A program made the translations under genes and the position numbers. The notes below the pieces were generated by a model, which saw only the letters and a program-made list of their open reading frames with translations, did no database searches and was not told the DNA's origin. This document shows, piece by piece, positions 9,074-17,357 of a stretch of DNA of 46,927 nt (within the stretch, counting starts at the first letter, position 1; each line of letters begins with the position of its first letter). Source of the stretch: Methanosarcinales archaeon (lineage in GTDB: Archaea > Halobacteriota > Syntropharchaeia > Alkanophagales > Methanospirareceae); contig JAODGL010000092.1 of the NCBI GenBank assembly GCA_025464585.1, positions 1 to 46,927 on the forward strand, given 5' to 3'.

Positions 9074-9712
9074 TTAAACTTTCTTCGCTATATGATCATC
9101 TTTCTCACGTTCAAGCGCAAACGTCTTCTCCATATCCGCTGAACACTGCATTATCACATCTCCCATCCCCCCGCCTATCCGTGATGCCTGAACCACTAAA
9201 TATGTGTATTTCTCGATTAACTCGCTTTTAAGCCGTTTCGCAAGCTCGGACATCCCCTCCTCGAACGTCAGCCCCCACTTCAGTTGCTTTGCTAAGAGGT
9301 CAATATGCGGCGCAAGTGACTCCATTCTTCTATACACTTCCGGCGTTGCTGATGATGCCAGTTCTATCACACCCGCTACCGGGTCAAGCCCGCCCCTTAA
9401 GAGCTCCGAAAGCTCAAATAAGAACCGGGCAAACTCACGCTCATATCTTATCCGCCTGCGCTTATCCACATACACGTAGAACCCATAAGGTGCAAGCGCA
9501 ATGAGCATCGCAATCACGGCAATCTTCTCCATTGGATTTGCACTCTTATCCACAGAAGGTTTTGCAGGATGCACAGTTTCTTCGCTCTCCGGCACTGGAG
9601 AAGGCGAGGTTTGTGGCGTTGGAACGACAGTAGCTGGTTCTACCTGACCGGGGACAAAGAAGACGGCACCAAAAATGAGAAACAGTATAGCAACCACTGC
9701 TGGAACAAGCAC
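9074..9712 (-). pseudogene. Truncated type II/IV secretion F-domain (TadC/FlaJ-like) gene
   Basis: The 212-residue reading has a hydrophobic segment, a Pro/Ser/Thr/Glu-rich extracytoplasmic loop, a second membrane segment and then a T2SSF domain: an ELSELLRGG segment followed by a SRIGGGMGDVI segment. T2SSF proteins assemble the inner-membrane platform of archaeal pili or archaella. Family members continue with further membrane helices after this point; here a stop follows at once. The 5' end is also doubtful: the only start is GTG at 9712 without a clear ribosome site, while the frame continues upstream with plausible residues to a stop at 9773-9775 and no ATG. No secretion ATPase or pilin is nearby. 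It could be a short functional variant, but a decayed fragment is likelier. Confidence 0.5.
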
Positions 9713-10006
9713 GATGAGATATTCTATCCTGATACCACTTCTTATCCTCTCCTTCCTGATAAATTCTCCTCGTCACCGATTGAATCCAGTTATCATGCGG
9801 TTTGAAGCTGGAGGAGCATGGTAGTCTGTGGGCTTTCATTAATATACTTGCAATGGAGAGCAGAGACCGCGACATTATTGGATTGTTTCATGTGGCAAAT
9901 GGATTGCATAAAAAGGAGAGGTATGGTTTTACTACTGATGAGAAAGGCATTGTCAGGAGAACTTGCCTACGTGGATATTGCGATTTGATAATTTATTATG
10001 CCCAAC
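9713..10006. other. Stretch without a supportable gene
   Basis: Between the F-domain fragment and the antiporter lies about 290 bases. A 77-codon frame on the plus strand (9802-10035) overlaps the antiporter end, matches no family I know and lacks a good ribosome site. The region may hold decayed upstream sequence of the truncated secretion gene. I see no RNA structure or repeat. Confidence 0.4.
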
Positions 10007-11212
10007 TTAACGTTCTGACTTCATCAATTTATTGATGCTCCCTGTAATTGCCTTGCCAATTCTATCGCCGTGTTTGGCGAAGCCCGAACCCACGATTGAA
10101 AGAATGATTACATAAGCAACGATGAGCGAAACCAATAGCTCATAATTGCCCGTTCGCGTTCCGATTACCACAGCCAGCAGCACAATTGAAAACTCGCCCC
10201 TTGGCGTTGTATATGCCCCGACTCTTAACCCTGTTTCCAGCGAGCCGTGCAGTCGCTTTCCAATAAGTGCGCCGCTGATAAACTTCCCAGAGACAGACAG
10301 AGTTATGAGCGCGAAGAGTACGAGGATAAAATATGCTGAGAACAATGTTGCAAATTGGAATTGGAACATCATACCAAAGGAGAAGAAGAAAATGGTGAGG
10401 AACAAGTTCTTAAATGAAATGGTGGCTTCAAAGAGCTTCCTGGAGGACTTGACACCTGAGAGTGCAGAACCGAGGAAAAATGCAATAATCACTTCAGAGA
10501 TATGGCAAGGTAGCAAAATACTTAAGAGGTATGCGATTGCCGAAAATCCGAATATTAGTGCGAAAATAAGCAGTATCGGTATTTCATCGTCTCGCTCAAA
10601 TAGAGGTGAGATGAAGTTGCTCAGCCTTTTGATGAGAATAAAGGTGAATACAATGAGCAGCAAAGTCGTGGCTAAGCACACGGGAATCATGGCGAGGCTG
10701 CCAGCCATAATGGAAGTCAGCACCACGAGCAGGATTGCCAGTATTATGTCCTCGAAGACCATCAGCCACACCACAGTCTCTGCTTCCGGGTATATCAACC
10801 TCTTGTTCTCTATCAGCGAGGAGATGACTATTGCAGAACTGCTGATATAAACTGCGGATGCGAGTATAAACGTCTCTATCAGGCTCATGCCAATGAGGAG
10901 CCCCAGCGCAAATCCCGCGATGAAGTTCACTCCGAAGTCCGTGCAACCCGCAAATAACCTCCCCGGCTCTTTTATGCCCTTGAAATTGAACTCATACCCT
11001 ATATAGAACATCAGGAGGATTACACCGACCCTACCCAGCCACTGGATGAACTCGTATGACGCTTCAGAAGATATTAAGTCGAAGCCGCTCTTTCCGAGAA
11101 TTATTCCTGCAATTATGTACGCAGGAATCGCGGTTTGCCTCAGATATTTCGATGCCAGTCCAAGAACCAAGCAAGAGACCGTTACACTAGCTAAGTCCAC
11201 CAGAAAGGTCAT
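10007..11212 (-). CDS. CPA2-family cation/proton antiporter, membrane subunit
   Basis: This 401-residue polytopic protein belongs to the Kef/CPA2 family of monovalent cation-proton antiporters. About 12 hydrophobic segments span the length. The N-terminal AIPAYIIAGIILG motif and GRVGVILLMFYIGYEF are typical, and TTPRGEFSIVLLAVV near residue 340 matches the conserved C-terminal motif. It lacks the fused C-terminal TrkA-N domain of KefB/C. The separate regulatory gene lies 4 bases upstream, the KhtU/KhtT arrangement, which suggests K+/H+ exchange; Na+ cannot be excluded. It should act in the cytoplasmic membrane. Confidence 0.87.
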   Translation of the reverse strand: MTFLVDLASVTVSCLVLGLASKYLRQTAIPAYIIAGIILGKSGFDLISSEASYEFIQWLGRVGVILLMFYIGYEFNFKGIKEPGRLFAGCTDFGVNFIAGFALGLLIGMSLIETFILASAVYISSSAIVISSLIENKRLIYPEAETVVWLMVFEDIILAILLVVLTSIMAGSLAMIPVCLATTLLLIVFTFILIKRLSNFISPLFERDDEIPILLIFALIFGFSAIAYLLSILLPCHISEVIIAFFLGSALSGVKSSRKLFEATISFKNLFLTIFFFSFGMMFQFQFATLFSAYFILVLFALITLSVSGKFISGALIGKRLHGSLETGLRVGAYTTPRGEFSIVLLAVVIGTRTGNYELLVSLIVAYVIILSIVGSGFAKHGDRIGKAITGSINKLMKSER

Positions 11213-11216
11213 CTAT

Positions 11217-11699
11217 CTAAACCTGTCCCAGAATCTCCCTCGCACATGCCTTTATTTGCTCTCGCTCACCCAGTGCCACTATCAGGTCTCCCTCTTCGAA
11301 GACCGTTTCCGGTGGCGGACTGATGATACTCTGCCCCTTTCTCGATAGAGCTATTATCGTGACGCCTGTCCTCTTTCTGATTGCCAAATCCTCGATGCTC
11401 TTTCCTACCATACCCTTTGTTACCGGACACACATGGATGTTTATTCTGAGGTCAGAAATATCGGAGAACGAGACCTCAACGTCCTCATGCTCTATTGTGA
11501 GTAACGCTCCGGTCAGAACGCTGCCGACACGTCGTGCTTCCTCCGGGGTCAGTCTTGTAACCGAGGGCTTCTCAGCTCCGGCTTCTAAAACATACAGTTC
11601 TATCTCACCGGTCGTTAAAAATATGACCGCTACTTTATCCCCTTTGGGACTTTCTATCTCATACTTCGTGCCTATTTCCGGAAGTTCAGAGATTCGCAT
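11217..11699 (-). CDS. TrkA-C domain regulatory subunit of the antiporter (KhtT-like)
   Basis: The 160-residue protein has an N-terminal domain starting MRISELPEIGTKYEIE, as in KhtT/YhaT regulators, followed by a C-terminal RCK_C domain (residues ~85-160) with GKSIEDLAIRKRTGVTIIAL and EGDLIVALGE. RCK_C domains bind small ligands such as nucleotides and gate partner channels or antiporters. The gene precedes the CPA2 antiporter by 4 bases on the same strand, so the two form one transport unit. Confidence 0.85.
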   Translation of the reverse strand: MRISELPEIGTKYEIESPKGDKVAVIFLTTGEIELYVLEAGAEKPSVTRLTPEEARRVGSVLTGALLTIEHEDVEVSFSDISDLRINIHVCPVTKGMVGKSIEDLAIRKRTGVTIIALSRKGQSIISPPPETVFEEGDLIVALGEREQIKACAREILGQV

Positions 11700-11798
11700 T
11701 TATAACACCTGTTTTTATTTAAATATCATGGGCAAAGGATATATTTTTAAGTTAACAGTTATATTTAGTGAAAAAGAGGGTTTGCATCAAGAATAAAA

Positions 11799-13034
11799 AT
11801 GACGAAGAACACGATATACATCATTGACGTCACGAACAGGGATGGAGTGCAGACATCGAGATTGGGATTGGCGAAGTTAGAGAAGACGTTGCTGAACCTT
11901 TACCTGGATGAGGCAGGCATCTTCCAGAGTGAATTCGGTTTTCCGGTCACGAGACACGAAACGAACTATTTGAATGCTAATCTGGCGTTAGCCGAGATAG
12001 GAGCTCTGAAACGCATTCGCCTCAGCGGGTGGTTGAGAGCAATAAAGGGAGATGTAGAAGAAGCTTTTCGATTGGTGCCGAAACTGAAACACGTTAATTT
12101 GAGTATATCCACCTCCAAACAGATGATAGAGGGCAAATTCATGGGCAAATTCAACTGGGAGGACATAATAAAAGAGATGTGTGAGGCGGTTGATGCAGCG
12201 AGAGCATACGGAGCAGAGACTATTGGTGTCAATGCAGAAGATGCTTCGAGAACAGAACTTGAACGGCTGATAGAATTTGCCAAAGCAGCAAAACAGCATG
12301 GAGCAGACCGGATAAGATACTGTGACACACTCGGTTATGACGACCCGTTCACCATCTATGAGCGAGTAAAAAAACTCGCGGAGGCGGTGTGTATTCCCAT
12401 CGAACTGCACTGCCATAATGATTTAGGGATGGCGGTTGCATGCTCAGTTGCAGGAGCAAAAGCAGCAATAGACGTAGGTGTTGACACGTACATCAACACT
12501 ACGATTAACGGAATGGGCGAGCGAGCCGGCAATGCAGACCTGGTCTCCACAATACTTGCGATAAAGAAAGCGAGTGGTTTTAAAGACAAATACCAATTAC
12601 AGGATATTGATTTAAGCCAGGCGTGGAAGATATGCAAATACGCTTCTCTCTCTTTTAGAGTCCCTATTCCAGTAAACCAGCCTGCGATCGGTGATAACGC
12701 CTTTGCGCATGAATCCGGAATACACGCTGACGGCACGTTGAAGGACAGCAGAAATTATGAACTGTATGATTATACCGAGGTCGGCAGGGGACATATCGAG
12801 CAGATTGAGACTGGCAGGCTGATAACAACGGGTGAATACTCGGGAATAAAAGGGTTCAAGAACGTGGCAGGAAAATATAAGCTGAAATTTCGCGATGATG
12901 CAGAAGCTCGTAAGATATTGGAACTCGTTAGGTATGCGAACGTACACACGCAGAAGCCAGTTACTGAGGACGAGATGAAGTTCATTGCAAAATATCCTGA
13001 ATATGCAAGGAGAATTATGTCGGTAGAACCATAA
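11799..13034 (+). CDS. Citrate/homocitrate synthase-family enzyme, probably Re-citrate synthase
   Basis: This 411-residue protein belongs to the HMGL/LeuA superfamily, a TIM barrel that condenses acetyl-CoA with a 2-oxoacid. The N-terminus reads DVTNRDGVQTSR instead of the DTTLRDGEQ usual in homocitrate and isopropylmalate synthases. The metal-binding HCHNDLGMAVA motif and NGMGERAGN are intact. The DVTNRDGVQ form is, as I recall, that of the Re-face citrate synthases first described in Clostridium kluyveri, so it may feed a partial TCA route to 2-oxoglutarate. The alternative is AksA/NifV-type homocitrate synthase for coenzyme B. The LeuA regulatory domain is absent. A radical SAM gene starts 7 bases after its stop. 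Confidence 0.82.
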   Translation: MTKNTIYIIDVTNRDGVQTSRLGLAKLEKTLLNLYLDEAGIFQSEFGFPVTRHETNYLNANLALAEIGALKRIRLSGWLRAIKGDVEEAFRLVPKLKHVNLSISTSKQMIEGKFMGKFNWEDIIKEMCEAVDAARAYGAETIGVNAEDASRTELERLIEFAKAAKQHGADRIRYCDTLGYDDPFTIYERVKKLAEAVCIPIELHCHNDLGMAVACSVAGAKAAIDVGVDTYINTTINGMGERAGNADLVSTILAIKKASGFKDKYQLQDIDLSQAWKICKYASLSFRVPIPVNQPAIGDNAFAHESGIHADGTLKDSRNYELYDYTEVGRGHIEQIETGRLITTGEYSGIKGFKNVAGKYKLKFRDDAEARKILELVRYANVHTQKPVTEDEMKFIAKYPEYARRIMSVEP

Positions 13035-13040
13035 ACGAAT

Positions 13041-14084
13041 ATGCCCAGGTACAACATCAACTGGAACATTACGCGCGAGTGTAATCTGCGCTGTAAACAC
13101 TGCTACTACGAAGCAGGCACGTCGTTAGAGGATGAGCTCAGCACAGATGAATCCCTTGCACTCATAGACGAAATAGCGAACGTATTTGGCGACAAAGCGA
13201 GCATCACATTTGGCGGTGGAGAAGCATTACTGAGAAAGGACTTATTTGACCTCCTTTCTTATGGTAAAGAGCGAGGTTTGCACCTCGTGCTCGCATCAAA
13301 CGGAACATTGCTCAACGAAGAAGTCGCTGCTCGTTTAAAAAACGTGGGTGTCGAAGATGTCATAATACCAATTGACGGCACTCAAAAGACACATGACGCA
13401 ATAAGAGGAGAAGGCGTCTTTGAGAAGGCGACCAAAAGCGCAAGAGCGGTTAGAAATGCGGGATTGAGCCTGGTGATTGACCCCTGTATAATGAAACAGA
13501 ACGAAGGAGAGATTGGGAAGATTATTGACATAGCTGAGAATCTGGGTGCGAGGCAGTGCAGGTTCTTTCATTACGTCTCGATGGGCAGGGGAAAGGAAGT
13601 AATGCCAGATAGTGAACTCGGCAGTGTCCAATACGCAGAAAACATGATGCAGCTATATGAAGAACAGAACAAAAGAAGAGCACTCGAAATCTGCACGACT
13701 CAGGCATGCCAGTACTGGGTGGTACTGAAAAGGAAAGAAGAAGAAGGGCTCTTCGTTCCCGATTTCTTTTATACCGAGACTCCCGGCTGTCGAGCTGCTA
13801 TCGGTATGCTTTCTATCAAGCCGAATGGCGATGTCGTGCCGTGTCCGCTGTTAGAAGTAAAAGCAGGAAATGTCCGTGAGATGAGTCTTCGTGAGTTACT
13901 GAACTCGAAAGTCTTTCTTGAACTGAGAAATCGTGAGGTGAAGGGCAAGTGTGCAGAGTGCAAATATAAAGATATTTGTGGTGGATGCCGTGTAAGGGCA
14001 TATCTCCATTCCGGCGATTATATGGCAGAAGACCCTTTATGCAGCGAGTTCTTTTTTGAAAGAGCATTCTTGAATAGCGAATAG
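13041..14084 (+). CDS. Radical SAM protein with SPASM-type C-terminus
   Basis: The 347-residue protein has the radical SAM cluster motif at Cys14-x3-Cys18-x2-Cys21 (ITRECNLRCKHCYYE), a GGGEALL SAM-binding segment, and a C-terminal SPASM/twitch-like region: a Cys in ETPGCRAAIG, VPCPLLEV, then CAECKYKDICGGCRVRA and a last Cys near the end. This layout occurs in AhbC/AhbD and NirJ haem enzymes, PqqE and peptide-modifying maturases. No small precursor peptide is evident next to it. Co-transcription with the upstream citrate synthase-type gene is likely because the spacing is 7 bases. The exact substrate is unknown; an AhbC/NirJ-like haem role is one possibility. Confidence 0.8.
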   Translation: MPRYNINWNITRECNLRCKHCYYEAGTSLEDELSTDESLALIDEIANVFGDKASITFGGGEALLRKDLFDLLSYGKERGLHLVLASNGTLLNEEVAARLKNVGVEDVIIPIDGTQKTHDAIRGEGVFEKATKSARAVRNAGLSLVIDPCIMKQNEGEIGKIIDIAENLGARQCRFFHYVSMGRGKEVMPDSELGSVQYAENMMQLYEEQNKRRALEICTTQACQYWVVLKRKEEEGLFVPDFFYTETPGCRAAIGMLSIKPNGDVVPCPLLEVKAGNVREMSLRELLNSKVFLELRNREVKGKCAECKYKDICGGCRVRAYLHSGDYMAEDPLCSEFFFERAFLNSE

Positions 14085-14090
14085 CGTAAC

Positions 14091-14105
14091 TTATATATTT
14101 AAATA
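14091..14105 (+). promoter_or_regulatory. TATA box of the tubulin-like operon
   Basis: TTATATATTTAAATA lies about 66 bases before the first ATG of the operon at 14164, so transcription should start near 14124 with a leader of about 40 bases. An AGAGGT ribosome-binding sequence precedes that ATG by about 7 bases. A second AT-rich candidate (AAATATTTTAAAAG) follows at about 14132. Confidence 0.5.
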
Positions 14106-14163
14106 CTCCGAAATTTAATAACTCATAGAAATAAATATTTTAAAAGAGAGAGAGGTATCAGAT

Positions 14164-14604
14164 ATGGAACCCTCGAGCATAGGGATATTGATTATTGCTA
14201 TATTGCTAATCATAGAAGTAGTGGTGATGCTGACAAAGTTAAAAGTGGACAAGATGCTTCTTCTTATGCCCGTCATCGGTGTAATATTCGCCGTTATCTC
14301 CTTTGCGTTGAATGAATACCGGGATAAGATTCTTTCCTCTTTATCTGATTCTGCTTCTTACGCCGTGATATATATTACAATAGCAGTAGGAGTTGTATTT
14401 GGATTATTTGGTGTCTCAGTGTGGTTCAAAGGAGAGAAAGAAGCAAGAAGGCTTGCTTCAGCGGCAAAAAGCATAGATAGCACGGTTGCGGGGATTGAAA
14501 GCGATATAAGAGGGAGCGGGATGGAATTAGAGCATTTTGATGATGAGATGAGCGGTATTAAAAAGAAGGTAGAAGATTACGAATCGAAAGAGAAGGGGGT
14601 ATAA
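14164..14604 (+). CDS. Membrane protein with cytoplasmic coiled-coil tail (tubulin-like operon)
   Basis: I do not recognise a family. The 146-residue protein has three hydrophobic segments (residues ~6-24, 34-49 and 60-87) and a charged, helical C-terminal tail (~95-146) rich in Glu, Lys, Ser and Asp that could form a coiled coil. It opens the operon; the tubulin-like gene follows 50 bases later on the same strand, with one 14-codon frame (14607-14651) in between. It may be a membrane anchor for the tubulin-like protein; that is inference from position and topology. Confidence 0.72.
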   Translation: MEPSSIGILIIAILLIIEVVVMLTKLKVDKMLLLMPVIGVIFAVISFALNEYRDKILSSLSDSASYAVIYITIAVGVVFGLFGVSVWFKGEKEARRLASAAKSIDSTVAGIESDIRGSGMELEHFDDEMSGIKKKVEDYESKEKGV

Positions 14605-14654
14605 ACATGAAAATCAAGGTATTGATCAATTACAGGAGGCATGTTGTTTGAGGT

Positions 14655-17357
14655 ATGGAAAAAGGAGAAGATACGGTAAATCGGATTGTAATTGGCATTG
14701 GGGGGCAGGGAAGTATTATTGTAAATAATATATTGCGAATGCTGAAGTTCAAAACAGGGAAAGTGCCGAAGAACGAGGAGTTCCTGATTATAGATACTGA
14801 CCAGGCATCTGCAAACGCATGCAGCGAAGTAGAAGAGAGAAAAAAGATAATTCTCAACAGACCGGATACGATTTTGATGCGGAACACCAATAGATGGCTT
14901 CCTGACCCTTATCTCTCGGCTGCCGGTGCTGGATGTGGACAACATCGAATATATGGCAGAGCGATGTACAATGTGCATCGAGAGAGGATATTCAGTGCGA
15001 TAGGTTCTTCGGCGTCAGAATTGAGAAACAGAACAGGAGGTAAGGACTTTTTCATTCTGATGGTGTGCGCATTCGGGGGGGGAACGGGGTCGAGTATGCT
15101 CCTCGATGTTGCCATTGACATACGCGATTGGATATCGAAACAGTTTGGGTCTGAGCCGGTGATGTTTGGAATTGGAATTCTACCCTCGAGCAAAGAATCC
15201 GTGCTTCCTACGGGTAATGCCCTCGGTGCGATGAAAGAACTTCATTTCCTTATGTCCCATACTGAAGACATCATAATAGATGACAAGAATTATTCTAATC
15301 CATTCAAATTATTCTTCCTTTTAGGCAGAGACCTTCAAGGGCAGAACCGGGATGAGGAACTGGAAAGGGCGATACCGAGGTTCCTTCTCGACCTCGGATT
15401 CCTGCCTGGTGGAACGGTAGAAACGAAAGGTAAGTGGCTCGACCTCAATGACCTTCAGAACAGAGCGAGGGGTTACGAAAACAGGTTTGATTCCCTTGGT
15501 TACTACGAGTGCGTTTTTCCTACTGAGAAATTGTTTTTGTACTATGATATTGAGGATGAGATACCGCGGGTAAGACAGCGATTGGTAGAGATAGAGGCAA
15601 AAATATCGGATATAAGGGGGAAAATAGACTCACAAAGGGGGGAATTGGAAAGGTTTGAGGGGAGGATAAAGGACGTTCAGCGAGAGATAGATAGTTACGA
15701 ATCGTCAGCAGGAATGTTTTCTCACGTGAATGCTGCTTTAACTGCGGATGCAAAGGCGAAACTGGATAGGGCGAGGAAGAAATTATCTGGCTTGAAGGAG
15801 GAGGTGTACGACCTTGAGATAAGGGCAAGCGACGCAGAGGAGGAGAAAAGACTGGCAGAGCGTAATTTAGAACGTCTTGAAGCGCTTAAGAACAAGCTCT
15901 TCCGGGAGATAACTTCGCCGCTGAACACCAGGAGTTATCACCAGATAGAACTATCAGAAGAGGAGATAAGAAGCTTGAAGCGAAGCAGAGAAGACCTGAA
16001 AAATCTTTCCTTCTTTGAGATTATGAAAAAACTCGACCGTGAAGAAGAGTACTTCCGGTGGACGCATTCACCGATTAATGAAGGCGACATCATATTCAAT
16101 CCGATGGTGAACTACCGTCATTCGATAGGGAATGCCATGGAGTCAAAATATATAGACATCCTTCATGATTACGGATTCCTGTCGCTGGATACACAGGGGA
16201 ACGTGGTGAACGAGGAGGAGAAGTTCGGGCACTTCATCGCGGTGTTGAGCACAAGGGCGGACAATTTTGATGACGCGAGGCTTGGCGGGGGGGCATTTAA
16301 GAGCATGGTGACAGAAAGATTTACAAAGGATGCAGACGTCCTGAAACTGGATACACCAGCACGTGCACACAGCTTTGCCATGTACACGCTTATGATTGGC
16401 GTTCAACCATGGGCGCCTGGTCCGGGTCTTCCGCCACGACTGCGTGAATTGGAATGGCTTGAGCGTGCGTATAATGCGAGCGATTTCTCTAAACTGCCGC
16501 GGCACCATTCCCTTTTCTACGGAACCCCAAAGCCATTCTCAATCATCACTGGGATACCATACATACCGGGTGCAGAGGAAAAAAACAGGGATATGGTAAC
16601 GAATTACTGGAAGGATTACGAGATAATTGAGCCTGAAGCAATATGGAACAATGTCCCCATCGTGCTTGCACAGTGTCTGAAGATGTTCGATGATTTACTA
16701 ACGGGTCTGGATATGGCAGAGGACATAAAAAATGTCCGAATCCCGGACCCGGATAGCTACTCAATAGCAAATCTTACAATGCTGGTTCACGGGCTTGAAA
16801 ACGCGAGTAAAAGCATGGCAAAGGTGACGCGATGGACCAGAGAGGCAGAGAGAGGATTTACGCTATTGAAAAACGAGCTTGATGAATTGATATTTAAATT
16901 AAAAGGGATGGAGGGGGTACCATCAAAAGATAAAGCAGCGAAAATGTTGAGGATGATAGATGACTCATCAAGAAATATGGAGATATTGCTTGACCGGATT
17001 GAAGACCTATCGAACAGGTTTGGTAATGATATAAAATCAGTCATAGAAAAAGCGATGGTTTTCTTAGGCAGAATACCTTCTGAAGAGACCACCTCAAGCG
17101 TGATAAGACATCTAACGAAGGCAGAATCAGAGATTTCGAAGCTAAGAGAAGACAGTATGAAGGCGGCAAAGGGGATAAAAGAGATGGGCGGACCACTCGC
17201 AGCGATGTTATCCTCGCTGAAAGAATTGAAAAAGATAACGGAATCAGGTGAATCAGAAGCTGAGGCAGAAGCTGGTGCGGAGAGGAAAGAGAAGATGAAG
17301 AATGTGGAGCTGCCTGATTTATCACTGAATATTGGAAGGGGAGAAGAAGGAGAATGA
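14655..17357 (+). CDS. Large tubulin/FtsZ-like GTPase with internal coiled coil
   Basis: The N-terminal ~300 residues look like a tubulin/FtsZ-type GTPase: a first glycine loop GIGGQGSIIVNNI (residues 14-26), IIDTDQASAN (46-55), and the signature GGGTGSS at 141-147. The call corresponds to the 'tubulin-like' (Tubulin_2) family as I know it. Residues ~300-430 form a long coiled coil with heptad spacing and many Glu/Lys/Arg. The rest is mixed alpha-beta, then helical (~690-870), with a Glu/Ala-rich tail. At 900 residues it is more than twice the length of FtsZ. No transmembrane segment is present. A ribosome site (AGGAGG) lies about 15 bases upstream. The stop overlaps the next gene as ATGA. 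It probably forms a membrane-associated filament or scaffold; substrate and role are unknown. Confidence 0.82.
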   Translation: MEKGEDTVNRIVIGIGGQGSIIVNNILRMLKFKTGKVPKNEEFLIIDTDQASANACSEVEERKKIILNRPDTILMRNTNRWLPDPYLSAAGAGCGQHRIYGRAMYNVHRERIFSAIGSSASELRNRTGGKDFFILMVCAFGGGTGSSMLLDVAIDIRDWISKQFGSEPVMFGIGILPSSKESVLPTGNALGAMKELHFLMSHTEDIIIDDKNYSNPFKLFFLLGRDLQGQNRDEELERAIPRFLLDLGFLPGGTVETKGKWLDLNDLQNRARGYENRFDSLGYYECVFPTEKLFLYYDIEDEIPRVRQRLVEIEAKISDIRGKIDSQRGELERFEGRIKDVQREIDSYESSAGMFSHVNAALTADAKAKLDRARKKLSGLKEEVYDLEIRASDAEEEKRLAERNLERLEALKNKLFREITSPLNTRSYHQIELSEEEIRSLKRSREDLKNLSFFEIMKKLDREEEYFRWTHSPINEGDIIFNPMVNYRHSIGNAMESKYIDILHDYGFLSLDTQGNVVNEEEKFGHFIAVLSTRADNFDDARLGGGAFKSMVTERFTKDADVLKLDTPARAHSFAMYTLMIGVQPWAPGPGLPPRLRELEWLERAYNASDFSKLPRHHSLFYGTPKPFSIITGIPYIPGAEEKNRDMVTNYWKDYEIIEPEAIWNNVPIVLAQCLKMFDDLLTGLDMAEDIKNVRIPDPDSYSIANLTMLVHGLENASKSMAKVTRWTREAERGFTLLKNELDELIFKLKGMEGVPSKDKAAKMLRMIDDSSRNMEILLDRIEDLSNRFGNDIKSVIEKAMVFLGRIPSEETTSSVIRHLTKAESEISKLREDSMKAAKGIKEMGGPLAAMLSSLKELKKITESGESEAEAEAGAERKEKMKNVELPDLSLNIGRGEEGE

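Noticed and set aside
9802..10035. 77-codon plus-strand frame
   Set aside because: No recognisable family, no good ribosome site, and it overlaps the end of the antiporter gene on the other strand.
14607..14651. 14-codon frame (MKIKVLINYRRHVV) between the first two genes of the tubulin-like operon
   Set aside because: Too short to support; it includes the ribosome site of the tubulin-like gene and more likely arises by chance, although a coupling role cannot be excluded.
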